A stretch of DNA of 45,065 nt from Flavobacteriales bacterium (GCA_029262875.1 JAJCYO010000163.1:1-45065); one strand, 5' to 3'; shown: positions 1 through 9,125, counted from the first letter of the stretch. The notes: generated by a model not told the origin, from the letters alone. Made by a program: numbers and translations.

Positions 1-189
1 AGTATGAATTTGGAAATAGCAAGTGCTGAATTGCAAAGAATACCAAATAATACAACCGCTTTAGATACTGATACTGCTAAAAAAGTACTAAAATTGATTG
101 ATGCTATGGAAGAAGTTGATGATGTGGATAATGTTTACCACAACTTAGAAATGACAGATGAGCTTTTAGTCGCTTTAGAGGAAGAGTAG
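1..189 (+). CDS. YebC/PmpR-family regulator, C-terminal fragment
   Basis: The reading frame is open from the first base of the window (an AGT codon precedes the first ATG at base 4), so this is the 3' end of a gene that starts outside. The 62 visible residues match the end of YebC/PmpR/TACO1 proteins: an ELQRIPNN segment, then TAKKVLKLIDAMEEVDDVDN and VYHNLEM, ending in an acidic tail. YebC proteins are about 240 residues long and act as DNA-binding regulators or as factors easing ribosome stalling; which applies here cannot be told. It converges on the next gene with about 30 bases between stop codons and no obvious terminator hairpin. Family assignment is confident; function is known only at family level. 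Confidence 0.85.
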   Translation, partial: SMNLEIASAELQRIPNNTTALDTDTAKKVLKLIDAMEEVDDVDNVYHNLEMTDELLVALEEE

Positions 190-220
190 ATTTTATTTTT
201 TGATAGAGAATGCAAAGTGA

Positions 221-3175
221 TTATTGCTTTACAAATTTCCGAATTGTGATTCCCGCTTCTGTCTTTAGTTTTAAGAAATAGACTCCTTTGGATAACATTG
301 ATATGTCAATTAACTTAACTATGTGGTTATAGCTTATCAAAATTCTTCCTGAGACATCAATAATTTCCATAGTTTCCACTTTAGTTTCAGATTCAATTGC
401 TAATTGATTATTAGCAGGGTTAGGATAAATAATGATTTCATTATCTGTACTCAGAACGTCAATTCCAGTACATATTGATACTACAACAGTAACATTAGTA
501 TCCCTATTGCAAACTCCATTGCTATTATTCAAGTTTAAACTAAATGCACCTGAGGTATCAGCTACCCAACTAAATGTACTATCTAAACCAAAAGAAAAAT
601 CATCAATACTCCAAGAGTAGTTGGTGCAAGGCTGGTTATTATTGCTAAATACAGAAATTGTATCGCCTTGGCATATATTTAGACTTCCTGTATTTAAACC
701 CATATTAAATAGGCCACAATCATAAGTTGAGTTACTTACAGCATTGGTTACCACCGCAGGGTTAAAATCAAAATAAATTTCACTTTTATTATTTATTACG
801 GTTCCGCTTGGTAAACCAGGAAATGGAGTTATTTCAAAAACGACATAACCATTACTTCCAATTAAATTACTAGAACTATCAGGTAATTGAATACTATCAA
901 AACGAAATTGAAGAACATTTCCTGTTAGAACTTCTGTTATTAAAGGGTTATGACTTTGGGAGACTATATTAACAGAGTTAATATCTAAAAATGGACTTAT
1001 CGAATCTAACACATAAATATTGATAGCATCTGCATTTCCTGTATTTTGGAACCTTATTGTATAAGTAAGTTTTTGGTCAATGCTTATAAGGTTATCGGAG
1101 CAGTACCCTACAGGGTAGACTTGCTTATCATTTGGATCATAGCCATTAATAACCTCAAAACAGTATTGTTTGTTATTATTTGAAGTATCCACATCACCAA
1201 TTGATGGGGTAATTGTTAAATCAAAGCATATAGAATCTCCAATCATAGCAAAGATGCTGGTTGTAAAGAAAATTTGGGGATTAAAACTGGAAGAGTCATT
1301 TGTCATCGTGTTATAATTCCAAATTAGCGTATCTCCGTTAATTAAATTTGGGACAACTGACGAGCTATCATAAGTAAGCTGCGTATCTAACACCAAAATC
1401 ACTTGTCCAGAAGTTGGTAAACAGCCATTATTAAAAGCATCTAACCAAATTGATGCTGAAAATCCTGTTCTAAAGCTTGTAGCAATCATATTTACGTTCA
1501 TGTCAAATCCTGATATACTACCTGGAGCATTAAGAATGACTGAGGATGAATCAACACAGCCATTAGCATCTGTAACAGTAACAGTGTGGAGGCCTCCAAT
1601 AAGAGTAGATGCAATAGAATCAAAAGAAGCAGGAATTATATTCCAAGAATAATTATATGGTGGAAAGCCATTTATAGAAGATGTGAAAACCCGGCCTGAA
1701 TCTGAGCATGATACGTCTACTAAACTATCTACTAAGGTAGAAAAACTTGCACATGAATCATTACTTAATTTTAAAACAAAGCCATCATAAATTGCATTAG
1801 CTGTCATGGTATCGATACCTATTCCAGGGTTAAAGTCAGGTGTAAAATAGAAATGCCCAGAGACTATAATATTATCATTTAAATCACTAGTAATTGATTG
1901 CGCCCCATCATTTCCTGTATCTCCAATATTAATTCCCCATAGTTCATCCCCTTGGTTGTTCAATTTTAAAATTATAATATCGGTTCCTCCTCCTGAATTC
2001 AGATTAGAAATCCCCATGGAATGATCAAAATCGACTTGACCAGAAAATAAACCTCCTAAAATTATATTGTCAAATTCATCACAGTAGATTGAGATTCCAC
2101 GATCAGCACCAAATGATCCATAGGTGTTGACCCAAATTAAATTTCCAGAGGTATCAATTTTCATGATATAAATATCTTTATCACCTCTGTTATTCGCATA
2201 AACGGTATCTGGTCCTAAATCCAAATCGGCACCAAATTCATATGATCCTGTAACAAAAATATTTCCCGAAGCATCCGTACATAAATCTTCCCCATCTTCA
2301 ATATTTGCACCTCCTATTGAACCAGACCAAATAAAAATTCCAGCTGTATCCAACCTTAACAAATAACTATCTGTATTTCCGAATGACATAATCACATTTG
2401 TTCCAATTCCTGGATCAAAATCTACAGAGCCTTTATAATTTCCAGTTAAAAATATGTCATTATGTTTACCTATTACGACCGCTTCGGAATAACAATTATC
2501 TAAACCTCCAAAAGTCTTCGCCCAGATAAAAATTCCAGCTGTATCCATTTTAAGAGCAAACGCATCACTTACTCCATTACTTGCTGCATTAGTTATGCCT
2601 GGACCAGGATCAAAATCCACAGTATTGGTAAAATTCCCCACAACATATAAATAATTATTTGTATCAACTTTTAAATCATATCCATAATCATTGCCTCCAG
2701 CACCTATTGATTTTGCCCAGACAAGGTTGCCAGAAAGGTTTATTTTTACAATGAATATGTCGTTTAAACCGTTTGAGGTTAAATTGAAAACCCCAGGACC
2801 AGGATCAAAATCAACCGTATTCTCAAAATGACCAGTAACATATACATTTCCCGAATTATCTACTTCCATGCCCAAGGCATCTTCATTTCCTGTTGCACCT
2901 ATTGTAAATGCCCATATTAGATTTCCATTACTATCTAATTTTTGGACGAAAAAATCAATACCACCAGCGGTAGTAATATTGTTAACCCCTAGGCCAGGAT
3001 CAAAATCAATAGTCCCTGCAAAATCACCAGAGACAACTATATTCCCATTCAAATCAGTTGAAATATTCCTCGCGTTAAGAAGAGAAGCTCCCTGAATACC
3101 TGTAACCCATTCAAAATTTTGAGCTAAGACAAATAAAGGGTTGGTTAAAATTGCTATAAGAATGATTTTTTTCAT
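221..3175 (-). CDS. Secreted SBBP-repeat protein with T9SS type A sorting domain
   Basis: This 984-residue protein begins with a signal peptide (about residues 1-18, ending VLA|Q). Seven repeats of about 55-65 residues follow to about residue 490, each built around a DFDPG-like motif, a KLD/KID strand and a final W-G pair; this matches SBBP/beta-propeller repeats, and seven copies would suit a seven-bladed propeller. A SprB/PKD-like module (about 490-600) comes next, then a DUF11/DUF7619-like region starting near GYDPNDKQVYPVGYC, and a C-terminal T9SS type A domain (IIIYPNPANNQLAIE through GVYFLKLKTEAG, ending RKFVKQ). It is therefore probably exported to the cell surface or medium by the type IX system. 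The Asp-rich loops suggest calcium binding, which is inference. Substrate or ligand unknown. Confidence 0.85.
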   Translation of the reverse strand: MKKIILIAILTNPLFVLAQNFEWVTGIQGASLLNARNISTDLNGNIVVSGDFAGTIDFDPGLGVNNITTAGGIDFFVQKLDSNGNLIWAFTIGATGNEDALGMEVDNSGNVYVTGHFENTVDFDPGPGVFNLTSNGLNDIFIVKINLSGNLVWAKSIGAGGNDYGYDLKVDTNNYLYVVGNFTNTVDFDPGPGITNAASNGVSDAFALKMDTAGIFIWAKTFGGLDNCYSEAVVIGKHNDIFLTGNYKGSVDFDPGIGTNVIMSFGNTDSYLLRLDTAGIFIWSGSIGGANIEDGEDLCTDASGNIFVTGSYEFGADLDLGPDTVYANNRGDKDIYIMKIDTSGNLIWVNTYGSFGADRGISIYCDEFDNIILGGLFSGQVDFDHSMGISNLNSGGGTDIIILKLNNQGDELWGINIGDTGNDGAQSITSDLNDNIIVSGHFYFTPDFNPGIGIDTMTANAIYDGFVLKLSNDSCASFSTLVDSLVDVSCSDSGRVFTSSINGFPPYNYSWNIIPASFDSIASTLIGGLHTVTVTDANGCVDSSSVILNAPGSISGFDMNVNMIATSFRTGFSASIWLDAFNNGCLPTSGQVILVLDTQLTYDSSSVVPNLINGDTLIWNYNTMTNDSSSFNPQIFFTTSIFAMIGDSICFDLTITPSIGDVDTSNNNKQYCFEVINGYDPNDKQVYPVGYCSDNLISIDQKLTYTIRFQNTGNADAINIYVLDSISPFLDINSVNIVSQSHNPLITEVLTGNVLQFRFDSIQLPDSSSNLIGSNGYVVFEITPFPGLPSGTVINNKSEIYFDFNPAVVTNAVSNSTYDCGLFNMGLNTGSLNICQGDTISVFSNNNQPCTNYSWSIDDFSFGLDSTFSWVADTSGAFSLNLNNSNGVCNRDTNVTVVVSICTGIDVLSTDNEIIIYPNPANNQLAIESETKVETMEIIDVSGRILISYNHIVKLIDISMLSKGVYFLKLKTEAGITIRKFVKQ

Positions 3176-3257
3176 TCATTAAAAATACGAATAATTGAAA
3201 AATATTGGAAATTATTGAAAAAACGGAGAGGATGGTAAGAACCTATTGACGTGTCGG

Positions 3258-3980
3258 CTAATTTTTGACTATAATATATGGAACATGCTCTAATTCCCAA
3301 TCAATAACTAATCCTTTAGCCAATTGATTGGCTACTTTTTTACCATAGAGTAATTCAGCTAAATAAAGTGAAGCCTCAAAAGCTTTTGCGCCACCAGCTG
3401 AGGTTATAAATTTGCCATCATGAACAAATAACACGCTGTTGTGTACCACCAATTCTGGAAACATTTCTTTGTAATGCTTAATATCTCCTGGATAGGTGGT
3501 GGATTCAATTCCATTTAAGACTCCACTCTTAGCAAGTACAAACGCTCCATCACAATGAGAAGTTACGTACATAGCATCGGTTGATGTTTCTTTTACAAAT
3601 TGTAGTAACGATTCATTTTCTAAGTCAGTGCCTAAATTGTGCTCGGCAGCAGGAATCACTAAAATATCTATGCTGGGTAAACTATCCGTTAAATAGTTAT
3701 AATCAGGGATTATTTTTAACCCTTCAAAAGTTGTTACAAATTCAGATTGATTGGAAACTGTAAATACATTCATCGCTTTAATACTATCTCTAAAAATAGT
3801 ATGATGGTAAATGTCATAAGGTGCTGTTAACTCTGTATTGTAAACACCGTCTATTAATAGAAAAGCTACATTATAATTCTTAGGATCTAATTGAGGTTTA
3901 GATAAAGGAATGTTATCATGGACCTTTTCCTTGCAACTTATTGCAGTTAAAAAGATAAATATGAAAATAAGTTGCTTCAC
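3258..3980 (-). CDS. DJ-1/PfpI-family lipoprotein
   Basis: The protein has 240 residues with a lipoprotein signal (MKQLIFIFIFLTAISC, lipidation Cys16), so it should be membrane-anchored in the envelope. Residues about 36-220 form a class I glutamine-amidotransferase-like fold as in DJ-1/PfpI. The nucleophile elbow is TSHCDGAFVLAKSG with Cys143, resembling the amidase-like domain of GlxA-type AraC regulators; the usual ATTHW segment is replaced by TTYPGD, so the canonical His is not at that place. It lacks an AraC HTH. It lies 16 bases downstream of the M1 peptidase gene on the same strand, so the two are probably co-transcribed. Activity (hydrolase, glyoxalase/chaperone-like or none) cannot be settled from sequence. 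Confidence 0.8.
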   Translation of the reverse strand: MKQLIFIFIFLTAISCKEKVHDNIPLSKPQLDPKNYNVAFLLIDGVYNTELTAPYDIYHHTIFRDSIKAMNVFTVSNQSEFVTTFEGLKIIPDYNYLTDSLPSIDILVIPAAEHNLGTDLENESLLQFVKETSTDAMYVTSHCDGAFVLAKSGVLNGIESTTYPGDIKHYKEMFPELVVHNSVLFVHDGKFITSAGGAKAFEASLYLAELLYGKKVANQLAKGLVIDWELEHVPYIIVKN

Positions 3981-3996
3981 TTTATTTAATGAGGAA

Positions 3997-6648
3997 CTAA
4001 TCTTTCAACCCTAACATTTTTCTAAGACGAGGATTTTTTTCTGTTTCCTTAACATCACTAATAATCTCTGAAAGTGATTTTTTCATTTCTTTATCACTGT
4101 CTAATGCATTTCGTAATTCTAATTCTTTGTCAGAACCAGTGTCCATGTCTTTTAATTCTTTTTCGGCTACATGGATACGGTTTTTATACATTTCATCTAA
4201 ATCAGAAATGACATTGATTCCAGTCATTCTCATCCACCAAGCGCTCTCATTTTTAGCTACATCTTCTAAAACAGGTAAAGATTCTTTAATGGTCTTGTTA
4301 TTTTGCTTTTTTAAGTATTTTCCATAAGTCATGATAAATCCATACTTACCAAAACCATTCATTTCGTCAGCAGTTTTGATAAAGAAAGCATGTTGTTCTG
4401 CATCACCATGTTCTGCATAAATACCACAAACAGAATTTTTAACCCTTGAGTTCTCTTCAGTTTCTAAATTTTTAGCAAATTTCATTGCGTCTTCATAACT
4501 TACTTCAGATAAGCCAGCTAATGACTTTCCTATTACATAGTAAGATTCTTCAGCAACTCCATTAACCAAAATAGCTTTTACATTTTCATCATCTTTAAAG
4601 TATTTAGCTAATGCGCCCATGGCATCTCCTCTAACTTTAGAATCGATATCGTTTTTGGCTAAGTCTAACAGTTTTGCTTTTACCTCTTCTGCGTTATTTT
4701 TGGCTGCTTTTTTAATGCCTCTTATTGCAGTTCTTCTTAAATAAGGATACTTGTCGCTTAAGGCATGAGTTATGGCATCAAGTGCTACTTCATCTCCTGA
4801 TTTAGCTACTTTTTTAATGGCTTCAAAACGGTCTAAATACCTTGGGGCATTATGATACATAAATGCCCACTCCTCAATATTATGGTTATCAACTTTTTCA
4901 CAAAGCAACATTTTATCAGCATCAAAGTTTACCAAGTCTGGCTTAAAAGGAACTTCAAAAGTGAATGTATTTGTTACTTTGTCAATGATAACTTCTTTGG
5001 TTTCTGCTTTTCCGTCAATGTAAAGATCTATTTTCAAAGGAATGTAATAGATAGGAGCGATATCTAATTTTTGCATTTGCTCAACCGTTACAGTTTCCGT
5101 TTTTGAAGAATCGTTATAGCTGTATTTGATGTCTAACTTGGGATGACCTTTTGCATAAAACCATTGGTTAAAGAACCAGTTTAAATCTTCACCCGTTACT
5201 TTTTCAGCCGCTAAACGCAATTGGTGCATTTCAACATCTGTGTACTTATTTGTTTCCAAATAAAGTTTCAACGAAGCAAAAAAGGCATCATCCCCAATGT
5301 AATTTCTAAGCATGTGTAAAATCCGGCCACCTTTTTGGTAACTATGTCCGTCAAACATATCTTCTCTAGAATCGTAGTCGAAACGGATCATATCTTGAAA
5401 ATTTCCTCGTTGTACTTGTCCTAAATAAGAATTTAAATCATTTTGTAACCCTTCAGCAGCTTTGTCATCACCATATTTGTGTTCTCTCCAAAGTACCTCA
5501 CCATAAGTAGCAAAAGATTCATTCAATGGCAAGTTTGCCCATGATTCACAAGTTACTAAATCTCCAAACCAGTGGTGAAATAACTCATGAGAAATTACAT
5601 CTTCTCCTGCACTTCCATCAATCATTTCTCTTTTCGTTTGGTGTGTAAATTCTCCAAATATTACAGCAGAAGTATTTTCCATTGCACCAGAAACGTAATC
5701 ACGAACAATTACTTGACTGTATTTTTGCCATGGATAATCGACTCCTAATTTGTTGGAGAAAAATTCTAACATCTCAGGTGTTAATCCAAAAATGTCTTTG
5801 GCATACTCTGCGTATTCAGATTCTACATAATAATTTACTTCTATTCCTCTCCAAGTGTCTTTAAAAACTTCAAATTCACCTATAGTCATCATAAACAAAT
5901 AAGGTGCATGGGGCATATTCATTTCCCAAAAATCAGTTCTGGTACCATCACCGTTAACTTCGGAATGAGACAATATTCCATTAGAAAGTGTTTTGTATTT
6001 TTCTTGAACTGTAATGGCGATCTCTTCAGTAGATTTTTGATTAGGCGAATCTATTGTTGGGAACCACGCTGAATTAGATTCTGTTTCTCCTTGAGTCCAA
6101 ATTTGCTGAGGTTTGTCTTTATCTTCTCCCTTTTCATTGATAAAATAAAGTCCCTTGTCAGATGTGATCGCAGCACTTCCTCCTTCAGACAGTTCATTAG
6201 GTTTTGAAGTGTAATCAATAAATAATTTTAACGTATCGTCTTTAGTATATGTTTTGTTTAAATCAATAGTAATTAGTAGACTGTCATAGCTATAAGTCAA
6301 ATCACTCATAACAGGAAGACTATCTTGTCCAATTGATATTAATTGGACTTTATTAATGTCCATTCCTCTGGCATTAAGTACTAACTCTTTTTGAGTGTAG
6401 AAATGGGGTGTTAATGTTAGTTTCGCTTTACCGTACATGTGTGCCTTTTCCCAGTTAAAACGAACATCTAATTTAGTATGCACTAAATCAAACTTTTTAG
6501 TGTTTGAAGCATTGTAAACGGGTCTTGTAGGAACTTTGTTTGGATCTTCAATGATTACAGTTTGTTCAGGAAGGTTTATTGTTTCTGTTGGTTTACAACC
6601 AATAAAGGCAACAATTAATAATGATATATATATTAAATTTTTAAACAT
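3997..6648 (-). CDS. M1-family zinc aminopeptidase, lipoprotein
   Basis: The 883-residue protein is an aminopeptidase N-type (M1) metallopeptidase. It starts with a lipoprotein signal (Cys18 in VAFIGCKP), so it probably acts at the outer membrane or in the periplasm on peptides. Visible catalytic parts are the exopeptidase motif GAMEN at 321-325, the zinc motif HELFHH (His354, Glu355, His358) and the third ligand Glu377 in NESFA, at the canonical spacing of 18 residues. The N-terminal beta domain precedes them, and after about residue 610 there is a helical HEAT-like region containing blocks such as DALSDKYPYLRR and GDAMGALAKYF. All catalytic residues are intact. It is followed by the PfpI lipoprotein on the same strand. 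Physiological substrates are unknown. Confidence 0.93.
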   Translation of the reverse strand: MFKNLIYISLLIVAFIGCKPTETINLPEQTVIIEDPNKVPTRPVYNASNTKKFDLVHTKLDVRFNWEKAHMYGKAKLTLTPHFYTQKELVLNARGMDINKVQLISIGQDSLPVMSDLTYSYDSLLITIDLNKTYTKDDTLKLFIDYTSKPNELSEGGSAAITSDKGLYFINEKGEDKDKPQQIWTQGETESNSAWFPTIDSPNQKSTEEIAITVQEKYKTLSNGILSHSEVNGDGTRTDFWEMNMPHAPYLFMMTIGEFEVFKDTWRGIEVNYYVESEYAEYAKDIFGLTPEMLEFFSNKLGVDYPWQKYSQVIVRDYVSGAMENTSAVIFGEFTHQTKREMIDGSAGEDVISHELFHHWFGDLVTCESWANLPLNESFATYGEVLWREHKYGDDKAAEGLQNDLNSYLGQVQRGNFQDMIRFDYDSREDMFDGHSYQKGGRILHMLRNYIGDDAFFASLKLYLETNKYTDVEMHQLRLAAEKVTGEDLNWFFNQWFYAKGHPKLDIKYSYNDSSKTETVTVEQMQKLDIAPIYYIPLKIDLYIDGKAETKEVIIDKVTNTFTFEVPFKPDLVNFDADKMLLCEKVDNHNIEEWAFMYHNAPRYLDRFEAIKKVAKSGDEVALDAITHALSDKYPYLRRTAIRGIKKAAKNNAEEVKAKLLDLAKNDIDSKVRGDAMGALAKYFKDDENVKAILVNGVAEESYYVIGKSLAGLSEVSYEDAMKFAKNLETEENSRVKNSVCGIYAEHGDAEQHAFFIKTADEMNGFGKYGFIMTYGKYLKKQNNKTIKESLPVLEDVAKNESAWWMRMTGINVISDLDEMYKNRIHVAEKELKDMDTGSDKELELRNALDSDKEMKKSLSEIISDVKETEKNPRLRKMLGLKD

Positions 6649-6749
6649 AGTAATGACTTAAAATAAGTTAGGCTTAGTAAAATTGATAATAAATTAGTTG
6701 ATATTCAACGAGTAAAGGATAAACGGCAAATAAACTATTTTAAAGGAAG

Positions 6750-6899
6750 CTACTTTACCGGATAGTTGTTCTTTAAAGCTGGAGCTGGTTTTTCAGGCGC
6801 TTCTGGCGCTTCTTTTGCGACATCTGTTGTGCTATCTTTAGTAGATGTGCAACTGGCGAACGTGGCAAGAATAAATAATGCAAATAATACTTTTTTCAT
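6750..6899 (-). CDS. Small lipoprotein, unknown function
   Basis: The start is placed at the internal ATG at 6899, giving 49 residues that begin with a clear lipoprotein signal (MKKVLFALFILATFASC, lipidation Cys17). The mature part is short and rich in Ala, Pro and Glu (KEAPEAPEKPAPALKNN). A longer frame starts at 6956, but its first 19 codons run through the terminator hairpin at 6942-6968, which argues against that start. No family is recognised. Small low-complexity lipoproteins of this kind are common in Bacteroidota genomes. It sits alone between the M1 peptidase and the GldL-like gene. Confidence 0.6.
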   Translation of the reverse strand: MKKVLFALFILATFASCTSTKDSTTDVAKEAPEAPEKPAPALKNNYPVK

Positions 6900-6941
6900 C
6901 TGTTTAGTTTTTAGTGGACGTAAAAGTAATGATAAATCAAT

Positions 6942-6968
6942 AAAAAAAGCCGACAATTTCTTGCCGGC
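6942..6968 (-). terminator. Rho-independent terminator after the padR/GldL-like operon
   Basis: Read on the minus strand, an 8-bp stem GCCGGCAA/TTGTCGGC (one G-T wobble) closes a GAAA tetraloop and is followed at once by seven T residues. It begins 29 bases past the stop codon of the GldL-like gene. The plus-strand reading lacks a comparable T run, so it works for minus-strand transcription. Confidence 0.85.
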
Positions 6969-6996
6969 CTTTATGCTCTCAAGTTGTATTCAATAA

Positions 6997-8217
6997 CTAA
7001 GAAACCTTTCCTTTATAATACTGTAACAAACCGGTATGTAATCGCTGAATTTGTAAGTTCAACAAACTAATATCGTGAATTACTATTCCCAGTGGGAATC
7101 CAGTATTTTCATTTTTTATGTAATAATTTAAATTGTCATGATTCAACGCTAAACTTGCTTTTGTGCCTGTAATTTTTTCATAAGTTGTTTGGTAATCATC
7201 CACCAAAATGACTAAGTCTGCAAGACCATTTTCTTTTTTTCGAAGCGATGTTAAATCACCTTTTGCATCAGAAATTAACGTAAAGTCTTCTTTAAGAATA
7301 TGTTGAATTTCTTCACCTGTTAAATCTTGATGCAAACTTTTCGCAATGGCAATATTTAATTCAGCGCTTGTTGCATTAATGGTTTGAGCCATTTCATTTG
7401 CTTTTTGAAAATTAACATCGTTAGAGATTGAATCTTTCTCCATTAACGCAATGAGGTTATTATTGGTGTTATTGCTTGATTCAATGTCATCATTAATGTA
7501 GTACTGGATGTTTAAAATCGAAGTACGCACTACATGACTGCTCCGTAAACTTACCAGCGAAAATAACATGCTGGCCCCGGCAATTGCTACTACGGTTGTA
7601 ATTACCGTATTTGTTCTTAATTCTTTGTTTTTGTAGTAGTTAAAAATATACAATGGAAGGTAGATAAAGATGATTAAAAGTCCACCTGAGCTCATTAGGA
7701 TGTTAGCACCTGGCCAATGCATAATTTTAAAAAGTATGCCAAAACACAGTACAAATGCACTTAATGTTCCTATAATGTTAATCCATAATCTTGGTTTGCT
7801 TATTTTTTCTTTTACCCGAACAGTTAAGAAAATGGGCATAAAAATAAGGCATAGTGATGCAGCTCCTAAAACATACATTACGCCAGCTCCCGGCCAATGT
7901 TGGATTTTAAAAATTGTTGCTAACAGCAATAAAATTGCTGATGTAATTCCGGTGATGTGCATTGTCTTTCTCATAGCTAATATGTTTTTGGTTAATAAAA
8001 AAGTTGTTTCCTCCTGTATTTGTCGGATACCTTTTTTACCAAAGCTTGACATCGATTCTTCTAATGCACTGGCGTAGTTTTTGCCACTTTCCATTTTGTC
8101 CTCAATCATACAACAGATATGATCTACGAGGTCATAAGAAAGCTCTTTCATTTCTACTCCTCTAGCTTCAACTAGCAGTTCTATTTCGCTGATGTGTTGT
8201 TCAGTTAAATTGACCAT
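6997..8217 (-). CDS. Membrane protein with two GldL-type FKIxHWPGA motifs
   Basis: The 406-residue protein has a soluble N-terminal part (about 1-80, LSYDLVDHICCMIEDKM, like the DUF1700-type cytoplasmic domain often paired with PadR regulators), about five hydrophobic segments (near 86-105, 113-133, 146-165, 174-193 and 206-224), and a hydrophilic, mainly helical C-terminal part (about 230-406). The motifs FKIQHWPGA (103-111) and FKIMHWPGA (163-171) each sit at the end of a membrane segment and match the signature of GldL, the proton-driven motor subunit of the gliding/T9SS apparatus, which carries it once. The gene overlaps padR by 13 bases, so both are translated from one transcript that ends at the terminator at 6942-6968. 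It is not GldL itself, and no gldK/M/N genes are nearby; function unknown. Confidence 0.75.
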   Translation of the reverse strand: MVNLTEQHISEIELLVEARGVEMKELSYDLVDHICCMIEDKMESGKNYASALEESMSSFGKKGIRQIQEETTFLLTKNILAMRKTMHITGITSAILLLLATIFKIQHWPGAGVMYVLGAASLCLIFMPIFLTVRVKEKISKPRLWINIIGTLSAFVLCFGILFKIMHWPGANILMSSGGLLIIFIYLPLYIFNYYKNKELRTNTVITTVVAIAGASMLFSLVSLRSSHVVRTSILNIQYYINDDIESSNNTNNNLIALMEKDSISNDVNFQKANEMAQTINATSAELNIAIAKSLHQDLTGEEIQHILKEDFTLISDAKGDLTSLRKKENGLADLVILVDDYQTTYEKITGTKASLALNHDNLNYYIKNENTGFPLGIVIHDISLLNLQIQRLHTGLLQYYKGKVS

Positions 8218-8555
8218 GCTAATTTTTGAGGGGTTAAATTGATTATGGCTTTTAATGTTTCCATAAACTCTTTTAATTCTTCAACCTTTTCTTTGGCGTC
8301 ACTATTTCCCGTTTTTGTTAAGCTATAATACTTTCTTACTCTGTTCCCAACAGTTTGTTTTTTTGTTGTTAAGAGTCCGTCAGCTTCTAACTTATGCAAG
8401 GCGGGGTATAACGCACCTTCAGTTAAAACAATTTTTCCCTCGGTAATCTCCTTCACCTTTTGGGTGATTTGGTAACCGTACATACTATCACTTTCCGAGA
8501 GCATTTTTAAAATGATAGTTTTTAAGGTTCCTTTTAATAGTTCTTTTGAATACAT
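8205..8555 (-). CDS. PadR-family transcriptional regulator
   Basis: The chosen start at 8555 gives 116 residues beginning MYSKELLKGTLKTIILKMLS, the usual beginning of PadR proteins; in-frame ATGs also exist at 8570 and 8585, but they lie upstream of or within a good -7 promoter element. The winged-helix part is clear: MYGYQITQKV, the wing-preceding LTEGALYPALHKLEADGLL, and RKYYSLTKTG, followed by a short C-terminal dimerisation helix. PadR proteins are ligand-responsive repressors that frequently regulate the membrane protein encoded immediately downstream; here the next gene overlaps by 13 bases, so autoregulation of the pair is likely. The ligand is unknown. Confidence 0.9.
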   Translation of the reverse strand: MYSKELLKGTLKTIILKMLSESDSMYGYQITQKVKEITEGKIVLTEGALYPALHKLEADGLLTTKKQTVGNRVRKYYSLTKTGNSDAKEKVEELKEFMETLKAIINLTPQKLAWSI

Positions 8556-8573
8556 AGTACAAATATACATAGT
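8550..8573 (-). promoter_or_regulatory. padR promoter with flanking direct repeats
   Basis: On the minus strand TATATTTG (8560-8567) matches the Bacteroidota -7 element TAnnTTTG and ends only four bases before the proposed padR ATG, so the mRNA would be leaderless or nearly so. The nonamer ATACATAGT (plus-strand reading) occurs twice, at 8550-8558 and 8565-8573, with a 15-base period on both sides of the element, and could be an operator for PadR. The -33 element is not clear. Confidence 0.55.
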
Positions 8574-8692
8574 TTTCTTATACATCTAAATCTTATGCAT
8601 AAGAAAATTATGTAAAAACCTATAACTACTTGATTTTCAGTAAGAATAATTTATTTTGAAATACTATTCAGTAAGGAATAAAGGGGGGAATA

Positions 8693-9103
8693 TTATAATT
8701 TCCTGTCAGATTCATCGATTGGCAGGTCATTGATACTGGCAAAACGTTTTTCCATTAGCCCATTTTCATCAAATTCCCAATTTTCATTTCCGTAAGCCCT
8801 AAACCATTGTCCTGCTTCATTGTGATATTCGTATTCGAAACGAACGGCAATTCTATTGTTACTATGCGACCAATAGGACTTTTTGAGTTTATAGTCCAGC
8901 TCTTTTTCCCACTTATCTTTTAGAAATTGTTCTACTTCCCTTCGTCCATTTATAAATTGTGAACGATTCCTCCATTCTGTATCAATGGTATATGCCATTG
9001 ACACATTCTCTGGGTTTTTAGAATTCCAGCCATCTTCTGCTGCTTGTATTTTTTGTTTTGCGGTTTCCTCAGTAAAAGGAGGGAAAGGTAGTTTTTGTTC
9101 CAT
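8693..9103 (-). CDS. DUF1348 / NTF2-like protein
   Basis: The 136-residue protein matches the DUF1348 family of small NTF2-like (cystatin-type cone fold) proteins: the [20 protein letters not shown] opening, [18 protein letters not shown], the Trp/Tyr-rich [19 protein letters not shown] and [17 protein letters not shown]. Length is normal for the family. Members are often predicted to bind or turn over small molecules, but no reaction is established, so no specific role is given. It is a single gene with a TAnnTTTG-type element upstream, between the padR promoter and the dihydroorotase gene. Confidence 0.8.
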   Translation of the reverse strand: MEQKLPFPPFTEETAKQKIQAAEDGWNSKNPENVSMAYTIDTEWRNRSQFINGRREVEQFLKDKWEKELDYKLKKSYWSHSNNRIAVRFEYEYHNEAGQWFRAYGNENWEFDENGLMEKRFASINDLPIDESDRKL

Positions 9104-9125
9104 GAGATTTAGGTTAATTGTTTTT

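Noticed and set aside
6900-6956. Upstream extension of the small lipoprotein (19 more codons)
   Set aside because: The extension is read through the terminator hairpin at 6942-6968, and the internal Met gives a perfect lipoprotein signal.
7670-8077. Plus-strand frame of 135 codons with repeated APGQC segments
   Set aside because: It is the exact complement of the GldL-like membrane gene; its repeat comes from the doubled HWPGA motif.
8636-8681. Direct repeat TTCAGTAAG(G)AATAA (8636-8649 and 8667-8681)
   Set aside because: Two imperfect copies in an AT-rich spacer; no hairpin, promoter or binding-site logic could be attached, and chance similarity is possible.
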